From positions 310,001-374,000 of the forward strand of contig JADJYW010000003.1 in NCBI GenBank assembly GCA_016719605.1: a stretch of DNA of 64,000 nt, read 5' to 3'. The notes below the pieces were generated by a model, which was not told the origin of the DNA, ran no database searches, and was given only the letters and a program-made list of their open reading frames with translations. Positions 1-11,348 of this stretch are shown piece by piece; within the stretch, counting starts at the first letter, position 1, and each line of letters opens with the position of its first letter. A program made the translations under genes and the position numbers. The stretch is from Lewinellaceae bacterium (GTDB lineage: Bacteria > Bacteroidota > Bacteroidia > Chitinophagales > Saprospiraceae).

Positions 1-3000
1 AATTCAAGAGCACCGGAGGCACATCCTCTTGTACCGTAACCACAAAACTGCATGTCATGCTGTTGCCCGTCGAATCCTGAGCAGTGTACAGCACCGTGGT
101 CAGTCCTGTCTGGAACACTGTACCTGACTGGATATTCGGCTGCGGGGTAATCGGGTAGCCATCGCAAGCATCCGTCAACTCCGGATCGTCCCAGATAACC
201 GTGGTCGAGCAGGCGCCATTCGGGGTAGTGACGGTGAAATCATTCGGGCATTTACCAAAACAGGCGCCGTGGTGTCACGCCACAACGATGGAAAAACTGC
301 ATGAAGCGGTGTTGCCACTGTCATCCGTAGCCTCAAAAACTACCACAGTCGTTCCAATCGGGAATACCGCGTTGCTGGCAGACGAGCCAACCAAAGCCGG
401 GGTTGTGGTGCAATTATCCGAAACAGCAGGTGTAGCAAAAGGCACCACCGCCGAACATTGTACACCATCAGCATCCACCTGAATGTCCGCCGGACAAATG
501 ATCACAGGCGCTACGGTGTCCCGCACCGAGAGCAGTTGCGTGACTTGCGCAGTATTGCCGCAATTATCCAGCGCTGTCCAGGTGCGCTGAAGGGTGTAGG
601 TACCGCTGTTGGTGCTACTGACCACGGTTTCGCCCTGGTAAATAATCTGTACACCCGCATCACAATTGTCTGTGGCCGTGGGCAATACCGGCGTCGGCAC
701 GGCATCACAACCAACGATGGTATCGGCCGGAGCAAACGTGAAGACCGGCACGGTGATATCCTGCACGGTGAGCAATTGCTCCGCAGTGGTCGCATTGCCA
801 CAGTTATCCGTAGCGCGCCAGCGGCGGGTCAGGGTGTATGTATCCGGGCAGGAGCCATTGGTGCGGGTTTCTCCCTCGTAAACAACAGGCACGCCGGCCG
901 TACAATTGTCTGTAACAATCGGGCTTCCCGCCTGCGGCACTGCGTCGCAGCTGATCGTGGCATTTGCCGGTACAAAAGTGAAGACTGGAGCGCTGTTATC
1001 CTGAACCGTAACAACCTGCTCGGCAGAGACGGAGTTTCCGCAATTATCCGTGGCCGTCCAACGACGCGTCAGGGTATAGGAGTCGGGGCAATTCCCGTTG
1101 ACACGGGTTTCTCCATCAAAAACGATACTTACACCGGCATCACAGTTGTCTGTGGCCACGGGCGTTGCAACCGGCGGAACAGCCTCACAACTTGCCGTGA
1201 CCGATGCAGGCACAAACGTAAACATCGGCGCCGTCAGGTCGCGCACGATGATGGTTTGTGTTGCCGTGGCGCTGTTTCCACAATTATCGGTCACTGTCCA
1301 TTTGCGCAGCAAGGAATATGTATCCGGACAAAATCCATCCGTTCGTGTTTCACCGTTAAAAACAATCGAGACATCGGCATCACAGTCATCCGTAGCACTC
1401 GGAGTACCCACAGTAGGTACCGATTCGCAGGAAACCGTCGTATTGCCTGGCACAAACGTAAATACCGGCGCCGTCAAATCCTGCACCGCAATTACCTGCT
1501 CGGCCATTGCCACATTGCCGCACACATCTGTAGCCGTCCAACGGCGAATTAAGGTATAGGTATCGGGACAAGAACCGTTCACGCGCTGTTCGCCATCGTA
1601 AACGATCGAAACATTTGATGTACAGTTGTCTGTAGCGGCAGGCATACCAACCGCCGGCACATTGGCGCAGCTTACGGTCAAATCACCCGGCACTAATGTA
1701 AACACCGGCTTCGTGGTGTCTTGTACCGTCAGGCGCTGCTCGGCAACGACGGAGTTTCCACAGTTGTCTACGGCCGTCCAACGGCGAATCAGCACACCAC
1801 TGGTCGAGCAATTGCTGCCCGTTTGCAACTCTGTTGTCACCGAAATATTCACATTCTGGTCACAATTGTCCGCAACTACCGGTGTACCAATAGCGGGTAC
1901 TGCCTCACAGTTGACTGTGGCATCCGGCGGCACAAAGGAAAATATCGGCGGCGTCACGTCGCGTACCACGATCGTTTGCATAGCAGTCATCTCATTTCCG
2001 CAATTGTCTGTAGCCGTCCAGCGACGCACCAACGAATAGGTGTCGGGGCAAGCGCCGTCGGTGCGCGTTTCCCCGACAAAGGAGATTTGCACAGATGTGG
2101 CACAATTGTCGGTAGCCGTCGGTTGCCCCAGGGCAGGAACGGCATCGCATTCCACCGTTATGTTGGCGGGTACGAAGGTGAATGCCGGCAAAGTGATATC
2201 CTGCACAATTATTTTTTGCTCCGCAGAAACACTGTTTCCGCAGTTATCCGTGGCTGTCCAGCGGCGCACCAACACATAGGAATCGGTGCAGGCGCCGTCG
2301 GTACGCGTTTCTCCAACAAAAACAATGGAAACATTGGCGGTGCAGTTGTCAACAGCCGTTGGCACACCCACAGCCGGAACATCCTGACAATTCACCGTCA
2401 CATCTGCGGGAACAAAGGTGAATACCGGTTTCGTGATATCCTGTACCGTCAGCCGTTGTTCTGCAAAAGCGGTATTACCACAGTTGTCTGTGGCCGTCCA
2501 ACGACGAAGCAGGCTGTATGTATCGGGGCAAGGCCCGTCGGTACGGGTTTCCCCCTGATAAACGATCACCACGGAAACAGCACAGTTGTCGGTGGCTTCC
2601 GGTATACCTACAGCGGGCACAGCCTCGCAATGTACCGCGGCATCGGCGGGTACAAGTGTAAAAACCGGGGCACAATATCTTGCACCGAAATAATCTGCTG
2701 AGCCTGCTCGGTGTTTCCACAAGTGTCACTGGCCTTCCAGCGGCGGGTTAAAGTATAGGTATCCAGACACGGGCCATCCACCCGGGTTTCTCCTTCATAA
2801 ACGATGGACACATTGGCCGCGCAGTTGTCCGTAGCAGTCGGTGCACCTACCGCCGGAATATCCGTGCAATTCACCGTCACATTGGCCGGAATAAACGTGA
2901 ACATCGGTCGGCCCTCATCGCGCACGGTGATCACTTGATCCACCGATTCGACATTTCCACAAAAATCAGCAGCCGTCCAACGGCGTACAAGCGTGTAGGT

Positions 3001-6000
3001 ATCCGGGCAGGAACCGTCGGTGCGCGTCTCGCCTTCGTACACAATCAGCACCGTAGCAGCACAGTTGTCAATCGCCGTTGGCGTGGCAACCGGAGGTACA
3101 TTGTCACAATCCACCGTCACATCCGGCGGCGAAAAAGTAAACACCGGGCGCTTCACGTCCTGTACAGTGATAAACTGCTCAACGGATTCGGTATTCCCGC
3201 AAGCATCTGTGGCTGTCCACTGGCGTTTCAAAATATAGGAATTGGTGCAGGGGCCATCTACCCGGCTTTCTCCACCAAACGAGATCAAGACATTCGCCGT
3301 GCAGTTGTCGCTCGCCGTCGGGGTACCAACCGGCGGAACTGATTCGCAAGGCACCGTTACATCAGCCGGTACAAATGTGAACACCGGCTTGGTCAGGTCT
3401 CGTACCGTGATGGTTTGCACAGCCGAGTTGGAGTTTCCACAATTATCAACAATCGTCCACTGCCGCTTCAGCATGTAGGTATTTGTGCAGGGGCCGTCTT
3501 CCCGGGTTTCTCCGTTGAAAGCAAGTATCACGCTGGCCGTGCAATTGTCGCTCGCTGTCGGGGTTTCCAAAGCGGGTATATTTTCGCAACTCACGGTTGT
3601 ATTTGCAGGAAAAAAAGAAAATACCGGATTGGTGATATCCTGAACGACAAGGACTTGAGTTGCTGTTGCCGTATTGCCGCAATTGTCCGCAGCCGTCCAG
3701 CGGCGCTGTAACGTGTAGGTATCGGGACAAGCACCGCTGGTTCTTGTCTCGCCATCGTAGGTGATAACTACCCCGTTGTCACAATTATCCGTAGCCTCCG
3801 GGGTGCCAACAGCAGGCACATTGTCGCAACTGACAATACTGTTGCCCGGAACAAAGGTGAATGCGGGCGGCACAAGGTCTTGAACGGTAATGGTCTGTTC
3901 GGCGATAGCCGTATTGCCGCAGAGGTCGGTGGCTATCCAACGGCGCAGCAGGCTGTATGTGTTGGGACAGGGGCCATTGGTGCGAATTGCACCGTTGTAG
4001 TTGATTTCTACTTCATCGGTGCAATTATCCGATGCCTGCGGAACGCCGGGTAGCGGAATTGCATCGCAACTTACCGTGACATTAGCCGGAATCAAGGCAA
4101 ATACCGGTCGGGTTGTGTCCTGAACGGTGAGCATCTGCTCGGCAATAGCGGTGTTGCCACAATTGTCGGTGGCGATCCAGCGGCGCGTAACAGTGCCGCC
4201 ACTGGCGCAGTTTCCGGTGGCTCAGTTGTCGGTGGCCAACGGCATTCCCATCGAAGGAATATCTTCACAATTGACCGTTGCATTCGGCGGAACAAACGTA
4301 AAAGCCGGAACTGTCAAATCCCGGACGATCACATTTTGTTCGGCAGTAGCGGTGTTGCCGCAGTTGTCGGTGGCTGTCCAGCGGCGCACCAGCGTGTAGT
4401 TATCCGAGCACGCGCCATTGATACGGGTTTCTCCATTATAAGTTATGGTCACGTTGGTATCACAATTGTCGCTTGCGCCGGGCGTGCCCGGAGCCGGCAG
4501 CGCATCGCAACTCACTGTGACGGCAGCCGGTACGCTCGTAAACACCGGTTGAGTGATATCCTGAACCGTCAGTATTTGCTCTGCAGTGCGGGTGTTGCCG
4601 CAATTATCCACGGCCGTCCAACGGCGACGCAGGGTATAGGTATCCGGGCAGGCGCCATCCGTGCGCGTTTGGCCGTCGTAGTTGATCGTGGCCATACCCG
4701 AACAGTTGTCTGCAGCCACCGGTGTGCCAACCGGAGGTACTGCGTCGCAGGAAACAGTGGCATTGGCCGGCACGAAACTGAAAACCGGAGCCACCACATC
4801 CCGAACGGAAAGTGTCTGGGTTGCTACAGTTGAATTTCCGCAAGCATCCGTCGCACGCCAGCGCCGAAGCAGGGTATAAGTATCCGGGCAAGAGCCATTA
4901 TTGCGTGTTTCGCCCAAATACAAAATTGTCACATTAGCTGAGCAATTATCCATAGCCGTCGGGTTGCCCACTGCCGGGATGGCATCGCAACCGACGGTGA
5001 TATCGTTGGGAAACGCCGTGAAGGACGGAGGGGTAATATCTTGCACGACAACAATTTGCTCGGCAGAAGTTGTGTTGCCGCAGTTGTCTGTGGCCGTCCA
5101 GTGGCGAAGCAACGTGTAGGTATCCGGACAGGCGCCATTGGTGCGCGTTTCACCATTGTACACAACCGAAACGCCGCTGTCGCAATTATCCGAGGCGGTC
5201 GGGGCGCCCACGGAAGGAATGCCATTGCAACTGACCGTGACGTTGGCCGGCACGAATGTGAACTGTGGTTTAGCGATATCTTGTATCACAATGACTTGCT
5301 CGGCAGTAGCCGTGTTGCCGCAGTTATCGGCAGCAGTCCAATGGCGACGCAAGGTATAGGAATCGGCACAGGGGCCATCGGTTCGCGTTTGGCCGTTGTA
5401 GGCAATCGTCACACCCATGTCGCAATTATCGGTTGCCGCAGGTGCGCCCACGGCGGGGATTGCATCGCAGCTCACCGTGACAGCAGCGGGTACACTTGTG
5501 AATACCGGCGGAGTGACGTCCTGTACAGTGATAGTTTGTTCCGCAGTAGCGGTGTTGCCACACCCATCCGTCGCCGTCCAGCGACGCTTAATTATATAGG
5601 TATCGGGGCACGAGCCGTCCGTACGCGTTTCGCCATTGTAGGCAATACCGACCCCGCCACCGCAATTGTCGGTAGCAATGGGGGTGCCGACGGACGGAAT
5701 GGACTGGCAATTGGCCAATACATTGACGGGAACAAAAGTAAATGTTGGTGGGAGGTTGTCTACCACCCGTATCGTTTGCGTGACGGTAATGCTGTTTCCG
5801 GCCGCATCCGAAACCCGGTAGGCGCGTAACAAAACAAGCGTATCGCCGGGACAGCCGGAGCCGCCGGCAACGACATCGCCAACATGCAAAACAGCAACCA
5901 CGGCGCAGTTGTCGGCTTCATTAGTCACTACATTCGGATCAGGAGCCGGTACAGCGGCTATGCAGGGAATTCCGTTCAGCGTTGCAGGGGTGCCGGCGGT

Positions 6001-7317
6001 GGGTAGTTGTGTATCGTTGACCTGTACGGTAAAATTGCAAGAAACGGCATTGGAGCCGTCGTTCACCGTGTAGCGCACAGTGGTCATGCCACTGGAAAAG
6101 AGTACCGCATTGGACAGCTGCCCAGAACCGCTACCGGTAGTAGCGCCGCTCAACTCGTATGTGACACCTACAGTAGGGCAATTATCGCTGAAAACAGCGT
6201 CAATATTTGGGATGAGCGTGGTGCAAAGGCCAGGATTTGCCGTGCCCGTCGCATTGGCTGGGCAGGTCAATGTGGGCGGAATATTGTCTTGAACGGGTAC
6301 TACCACGCTAAAAGTTTCAATACATCCCTTCGTGTCGGTGATCGTAACGGTGTAGGTGCCGCCGGGAACATTGGTTAAATTTTTAGTTGTGGCTCCATTC
6401 GACCACAGGTATGTGTATCCGGGAGTTCCGCCGCTAACGGTAAGGGAGATGCCGCCCACCGGTACATCCACACAGGGCACCGAGGTTGTGGTTGCCGATA
6501 TATTGATCGGCGTATTTATCCGAACCGTGACTGCTCCGCCACAGGTGATCAGGTACGGGTCATCCCCACCATACGGATTAACCACAGCCGACAGGCCCAC
6601 CGAATAGGTTGTATTATTGGTCGGGGTTACAGCATAAGGGCCAGCGCCTGGACCCAGGTTGGGAGACCAGGAAATCGCATAATTTAATGCGCCACTCGCC
6701 AAAACGGACAGCCGTACAGTGTCTCCGGGCTGGCAAAGTGTCAGGTCGTTTGGAATACCGGAGCTATCCGTCGCTACGATGGAGGCGTTGCAACAAATCC
6801 CTTGTATGGTGACACAGCCCGCATTATTAACATCTGAAAAGGCGTGCGGGGCTGTACTTCCGTCGCAGTCCACGGTCTTTTCTGTATCAAAATACAAGGC
6901 CCGCCTGAAATTACAGTCCGGAGAGTTGCTGGAAGCCGGGCGAAAAAGACCTCCATTTATCAAAATAACCTTAGCAGCAGGGCCAAGTCTTAAATAAGCG
7001 TTCGCAGTCCACTGAATCACGCCGCCATCCACAAGCAGAAGGCCTTCGAATGGTACCCCGCCGATGATCGGTTCGTAGTTGATATCCACCAGAAAAGAAT
7101 CCCGGATGATGATGGTATCCACACCTGCCGGACAAGAACCGAACGGGTTGCTGGAAGCCAGGATGTAGTTGTTGAAGGAACAAGTCTGGCCTTCGACCCG
7201 CTGGGGTGCATGAAAGAAAGTGAAGAGAAAAATTGCGGCTACAAGAAGTATTCCCCGTTGGGAATTGAGCCGGACTGCAAGGAGCGGATAAGTGCGTAAA
7301 AAACAAAATTTCAGCAT
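1..7317 (-). CDS. Giant secreted HYR/SprB-repeat surface protein, C-terminus outside window, reading frame broken at several points
   Basis: Adhesin-like cell-surface protein of more than 2,400 residues. The start at 7317 gives a long signal peptide (hydrophobic stretch ILLVAAIFLFTFF, probable cleavage near VEGQ). An N-terminal Cys-containing domain, a PKD-like segment near residues 195-260, a SprB repeat near 270-345 and an HYR domain near 347-430 follow. Next come one degenerate unit and 22 copies of an ~81-residue module (roughly 520-2270), each with a Cys-Pro hinge, ATDNC and RRWTATDNCGN motifs. Two further HYR domains lie at the window edge. Three disruptions split it: an in-frame TGA at 4219-4221, a one-base loss near 2668, and a compensating indel pair between about 260 and 282. 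Similarity continues across each. The C-terminus is not visible, so T9SS export is inferred from family style. Surface adhesion or matrix function is likely but unproven. Confidence 0.85.
510..5760 (-). repeat. Intragenic tandem array of 22 HYR-like modules (~243 bp each)
   Basis: The region is a head-to-tail array of ~81-codon units, visible on the plus strand as a recurring block with caattatccg/cagttgtcgg (encoding DNC) and ccgtccaacggcg (encoding RRWTA). I counted 22 units by the recurring FVPA..TV.C start. Units differ at many silent and coding positions, so the array is not recently amplified as a whole. One unit (near 1800-1900) carries a divergent centre (SVTTELQTGSNC) in place of the common GETRTDG.CPDTY. 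Arrays like this are prone to misassembly and recombination. Confidence 0.9.
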
Positions 7318-7809
7318 AGGTAACGTATCAGGGAGGGAGTTACAGATTGTTTTTTTTAAACTATTGGGCGTGTATTTTCCAATCTTTTACATCAGCGACG
7401 GAGTGCATACCAAGAGATAATCCACGATTTTGGCCGGGGCATCGTGCTTCAGATATAAAGGGTAACCGCAAACGCAGACCGTTCGCTATTCATGAGTTTA
7501 CCGATAGCCGGAAGAGGAAATACGGATAAAGAAGATTGAGTCAGCCTTTGTACGTCTGCATGCCGAAGGGAGATATGCAGCGTACACTTATTAAAATTTG
7601 CCGGGCGGCAGGGGAGAAATAGAATTAAAAGTAAGGCCGGGGCCAAGGTACTAACTTCCTAAAACAATTCGTGGCCAATAATGTGCCAAACAACATCAGA
7701 CCAAGCATGTTTGGAACTCGTTTGCAAATCCTCCTACACTTCTTCGGGTAAAACTACCTTTCAAGCGGCGGTGCTATCTTTGCCGCATTCTCGCCACTTT
7801 ATTCTTGTT
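7318..7809. other. Divergent intergenic region between the giant repeat gene and the DUF1573 gene
   Basis: This 492-bp stretch separates two divergently transcribed genes and must hold both promoters. On the plus strand a Bacteroidota -7 element (TATCTTTG) lies at 7775-7782, 28 bp before the DUF1573 start. I found no clear TAnnTTTG element on the minus strand for the repeat gene. No convincing ORF, RNA gene or strong hairpin was seen in the rest. Confidence 0.5.
7775..7782 (+). promoter_or_regulatory. Bacteroidota -7 promoter element (TATCTTTG)
   Basis: Matches the TAnnTTTG consensus of the Bacteroidota primary sigma factor, 28 bp upstream of the chosen DUF1573 start. No clear -33 TTTG at ideal spacing. 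Confidence 0.5.
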
Positions 7810-8421
7810 ATGCACTACATCGTACGCGCCTTTACCATTTTACTTTTCCTGATGCCTGCATCAGTATTTTCACAAACACATCTCACCGATATTCGCCCGC
7901 TGTTGAAAAGCCTCACGCGCGAACAAAAGATACAACTACTCGAGTACATGCGCCATTTGGGAGCCAACATGGACGGAGAAATCCAGCACGCGTATGAACA
8001 GATCGCCAAAACCGAACAACCCAAAGCCATCCGGTTTATTGAGTCGTTTAAGCAGGTAAAAAAGCAGGAACAACTGGCTTCGGTCATCTGGGATCGCGAT
8101 ACCCTATTTTTTAGTAGTATCGCGGAAGGAACTACGCTGCTGGATTCATTTCGGGTCACCAACATCGGCAACACACCTTATAGTATAACGCACACCCGAA
8201 CAACTTGCGACTGCACCGTACTGTACCTCCCGCAGCACCCCGTTATGCCTGGCGAAACCGCTTTGCTACGCGTCCAGTTCGATTCCAGTGAAAAACTCGG
8301 CACCGCGATCCCCGCCATCATACTCTACGACAACTCAACGCCAAACAAACGACACATTTTATATCTTAAAGGAGATGTCGTAGTCCGCAAAAAACCTCAA
8401 AAATATCCCTGGGAAGACTGA
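7810..8421 (+). CDS. DUF1573 domain secreted protein
   Basis: A 203-residue protein if started at the ATG at 7810. I preferred this over an upstream in-frame ATG because it gives a clean signal peptide (MHYIVRAFTILLFLMPASVFSQ) and lies just after a TATCTTTG promoter element. The N-terminal half is helical and charged. The C-terminal half (about 105-195) matches the DUF1573 Ig-like fold: an FRVTNIGNTP segment, then TTCDCT, a proline-rich turn with PGE, and a VQFDSS strand. DUF1573 proteins are common in Bacteroidota periplasms and surfaces, and their function is not established. The following SDR gene begins 58 bp later on the same strand. Confidence 0.8.
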   Translation: MHYIVRAFTILLFLMPASVFSQTHLTDIRPLLKSLTREQKIQLLEYMRHLGANMDGEIQHAYEQIAKTEQPKAIRFIESFKQVKKQEQLASVIWDRDTLFFSSIAEGTTLLDSFRVTNIGNTPYSITHTRTTCDCTVLYLPQHPVMPGETALLRVQFDSSEKLGTAIPAIILYDNSTPNKRHILYLKGDVVVRKKPQKYPWED

Positions 8422-8479
8422 TCAGCGCTTAAACAATTCCGACACAGAACCGTTCAGACGCTTGTCATCAACTCGCGTC

Positions 8480-9190
8480 ATGTATTTTCAGAACAAAAAT
8501 TTTGTCATCATCGGAGCCTCCAGTGGCACAGGCTTGAGTATCGCCCAGCAACTGGCATCGCAAGGCGCCAATCTTTTTACCTTCAGTCGCAGTAAACCTT
8601 CCACACTTCCTCCGGGAGCATCCTGGGAAGAAGCCGACAGTACGAATGAAAATTTTCATCTCGCTGGACTGCCGGATGTCGTACATGGACTTGTCTATTG
8701 CCCCGGCAGTATCAACCTCAAACCGTTTCACCGGATATCCCCACAGGATTTTCGCACTGACCTGGATATCAATGTAGTCGGCGCATTCCGGGCAATTCAG
8801 CAGGTATATCCGAATCTAAAAGCTGCCGGCGGCTTGGGCAGCGTCGTGCTGTTCAGCACGGTAGCCGTCCAAACCGGCATGCCGTTTCACAGCAGCATCG
8901 CAGCAGCAAAGGGGGCTGTGGAGGGACTGGTTCATGCCCTGGCAGCCGAGTGGGCGCCAAATATCCGCATCAATGCTATCGCACCATCCCTGACCGACAC
9001 CCCGTTGGCGGCCAACCTGCTGAGCACCGAAGACAAGCGAAACAACGCGGCACAGCGGCACCCCTTGCGCCGCATTGGAACACCGGCCGATCTGGCCAAT
9101 GCCACCCGTTTCCTGCTCTCCGACGATGCCGCCTTTGTAACCGGTCAAATTTTGCACATAGATGGCGGAATGGGCAACCTCAAAACCTGA
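8480..9190 (+). CDS. SDR-family oxidoreductase lacking the catalytic tyrosine
   Basis: Short-chain dehydrogenase/reductase of 236 residues. The ATG at 8480 was chosen over a TTG at 8462 because the Rossmann fold starts immediately (NKNFVIIGASSGTGLS, glycine-rich loop at residues 12-18). The fold is complete: a dinucleotide loop, the VVHGLVYCPG region, an FSTVAV serine strand, then NAIAPSLTDTPLA and a C-terminal VTGQILHIDGG signature typical of FabG-like enzymes. The canonical YxxxK motif reads IAAAK, so the Lys is present but the Tyr is Ile. This may be a specialised or catalytically altered SDR; substrate unknown. It is followed by the typA promoter region. Confidence 0.85.
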   Translation: MYFQNKNFVIIGASSGTGLSIAQQLASQGANLFTFSRSKPSTLPPGASWEEADSTNENFHLAGLPDVVHGLVYCPGSINLKPFHRISPQDFRTDLDINVVGAFRAIQQVYPNLKAAGGLGSVVLFSTVAVQTGMPFHSSIAAAKGAVEGLVHALAAEWAPNIRINAIAPSLTDTPLAANLLSTEDKRNNAAQRHPLRRIGTPADLANATRFLLSDDAAFVTGQILHIDGGMGNLKT

Positions 9191-9336
9191 TACACCGGCT
9201 TGCCTTTCCCAAGACATTGGAATAAAATTCTGTTTTTGCATAATTATTTTTGAACACTCAAAATGATTGCAGTCGTTTCTGCAATCATTAACAAATTTCA
9301 ATTCACACACTTCTTTTTTACCCGGAGGAGAAAACG

Positions 9337-9344
9337 TACTTTTG
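9337..9344 (+). promoter_or_regulatory. Bacteroidota -7 element (TACTTTTG) for typA
   Basis: TAnnTTTG match 20 bp upstream of the typA ATG. A T-rich stretch (ttctttttt) sits at the expected -33 distance but is not an exact TTTG. Confidence 0.55.
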
Positions 9345-9363
9345 CGGCTTATTTCCAACTTGC

Positions 9364-11175
9364 ATGAAAAATATTCGAAACATTGCCATTATTGCCCACG
9401 TTGACCACGGAAAAACGACGCTCGTTGACAAAATGATCCATGCCTCCAAACTGTTCAAAGAGCATGAGATCACAGGCGATCTGATCATGGACAGCAACGA
9501 TCTGGAGCGCGAGCGCGGCATCACCATCCTGGCCAAAAATGTGGCTATCAACTATAAAGATGTAAAGATCAACGTCATTGATACGCCGGGCCACGCCGAC
9601 TTTGGTGGTGAGGTAGAGCGCGTGCTTAATATGGCCGACGGCGTGCTGCTGTTGGTGGACGCATTTGAAGGCCCCATGCCCCAGACGCGTTTCGTGCTCC
9701 AAAAAGCACTCGAACTGGGCAAAAAAGCCATCGTTGTTATCAATAAAGTAGATAAACCAAACTGCAACCCGGACTGGGCACACGAACAAGTATTCGATCT
9801 GATGTGCTCGCTGGATGCGACAGAGGAACAATTAGACTTCCCTGTACTTTTCGGATCAGCCAAAAATGGCTGGATGAGCCATGACTGGAAAAATCCCGCA
9901 GACGACATTGTGACCCTGCTCGAGGATATCGTTAAATACATCCCCGAACCCCGGGTAGAAGAAGGTACGTTGCAGATGCTGATCACGTCGTTGGACTATT
10001 CCAGCTATGTGGGGCGTATCGCCGTAGGCCGCTTGCTCCGCGGCAAACTGATCGCAAACCAACAGGTATCTTTGGTCAAAAAGGACGGAACCGTTCAAAA
10101 ACACCGGATCAAACAATTATTTACCTTCGATGGACTGGCCAAAAAAGACACGGCAGAAGTCGAAGCCGGTGACATTGGAGCCGTAGTTGGACTGGAGGGT
10201 TTTGAAATTGGCGATACGATTGCCGACTACGAGAACCCGGAAGGGCTGGAACCCATTGCTGTGGACGAACCGACCATGAGCATGCTGTTCACGATTAACG
10301 ACTCGCCGTTTTTTGGCCAGGAAGGCAAATTCGTGACCAGCCGCCACGTCCGAGATCGCCTCTTGCGCGAACTTGAAAAAAACCTGGCCATGCGCATGGA
10401 AGAAACCAATAGCGCCGATTCCTTTATGGTGTTCGGCCGCGGGGTACTCCACCTGAGCATCCTGATCGAAACCATGCGTCGCGAAGGCTACGAACTTCAG
10501 ATCGGCCAACCCCAGGTTATCGTCCGGTTGGTCAATGGAGCCAAACACGAACCCGTGGAAGAACTCACCATTGACGTCCCGGAAGTTTCCAGCGGAAAGT
10601 GTATCGAATTGGTGACCCGTCGAAAAGGCGTGATGAAAAGTATGGAACCCCGCAACGACCGCTTTATCCTCCGCTTTGAAATACCGTCCCGGGGTATCAT
10701 CGGCCTGCGCTCCAATATCCTCACCGCAACACAGGGCGAGGCAATCATGACGCACCGGTTCCTCTCCTACGAACCCTGGAAAGGCGATATTCCCGGCCGC
10801 CAAAACGGTTCGCTCATCGTCATGGAAACCGGCACGGCTATCGCCTATTCGCTGGATAACCTGCAGGACCGTGGCGTTTTCTTTGTCGAACCAGGCGAAG
10901 ATGTGTACGAAGGTCAGGTGATCGGCGAAAACAACCGGACGAATGATCTGGTCATCAATGTGACCAAAACCAAGAAACTGACCAACATGCGCGCCTCCGG
11001 TTCCGATGATAAAGCATCCATCACTCCACCCCGGCGTTTCACACTGGAAGAAGCATTGGAGTACATTCAGGAGGACGAATATGTGGAGGTGACGCCCAAG
11101 AGCATCCGCCTGCGGAAAATTTATCTCAAAGAACACGATCGGAAAAAATCGCAGAAATCCTATGCTATGGCATAG
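9364..11175 (+). CDS. typA: Translational GTPase TypA/BipA
   Basis: Ribosome-associated elongation-factor-like GTPase of 603 residues, the usual family length. It acts in the cytoplasm on ribosome assembly and stress adaptation. GTPase motifs are all visible: AHVDHGKTT (P-loop, 11-19), RGITI (switch I), DTPGHADFG near 73 and NKVD near 127. The EF-Tu-like domain II (LDYSSYVGRIAVGRL) and the characteristic C-terminal domain with FVEPGEDVYEGQVIGE follow. It is a single gene with its own promoter, between the SDR gene and queA. Confidence 0.97.
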   Translation: MKNIRNIAIIAHVDHGKTTLVDKMIHASKLFKEHEITGDLIMDSNDLERERGITILAKNVAINYKDVKINVIDTPGHADFGGEVERVLNMADGVLLLVDAFEGPMPQTRFVLQKALELGKKAIVVINKVDKPNCNPDWAHEQVFDLMCSLDATEEQLDFPVLFGSAKNGWMSHDWKNPADDIVTLLEDIVKYIPEPRVEEGTLQMLITSLDYSSYVGRIAVGRLLRGKLIANQQVSLVKKDGTVQKHRIKQLFTFDGLAKKDTAEVEAGDIGAVVGLEGFEIGDTIADYENPEGLEPIAVDEPTMSMLFTINDSPFFGQEGKFVTSRHVRDRLLRELEKNLAMRMEETNSADSFMVFGRGVLHLSILIETMRREGYELQIGQPQVIVRLVNGAKHEPVEELTIDVPEVSSGKCIELVTRRKGVMKSMEPRNDRFILRFEIPSRGIIGLRSNILTATQGEAIMTHRFLSYEPWKGDIPGRQNGSLIVMETGTAIAYSLDNLQDRGVFFVEPGEDVYEGQVIGENNRTNDLVINVTKTKKLTNMRASGSDDKASITPPRRFTLEEALEYIQEDEYVEVTPKSIRLRKIYLKEHDRKKSQKSYAMA

Positions 11176-11286
11176 TTTCAGGGAAAACTTCGGCATTAGC
11201 ACATTTTAACTTCAGCCGATACTTTCCTGCCGACACCTTTTTTTTGCCAAAACTTTTTCCAACCATCTGCGTTTGCGGAGAAATTC

Positions 11287-11294
11287 TATTTTTG
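11287..11294 (+). promoter_or_regulatory. Bacteroidota -7 element (TATTTTTG) for queA
   Basis: TAnnTTTG match 55 bp upstream of the queA start, followed by a T-rich leader. Confidence 0.45.
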
Positions 11295-11348
11295 CGGGCA
11301 TTTTCGGATGCGCAGCGAGCCTTTTCCTACTCCTTATTTTAGCAAATC

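Noticed and set aside
458..1552. Long plus-strand reading frame of 364 codons across the giant repeat gene, and similar ones at 1721-2701, 5041-5829
   Set aside because: These are antisense shadows of a repetitive gene; they inherit its 81-codon periodicity, have no signal or family features, and are Arg/His-rich as expected from complementing Thr/Asp/Val codons.
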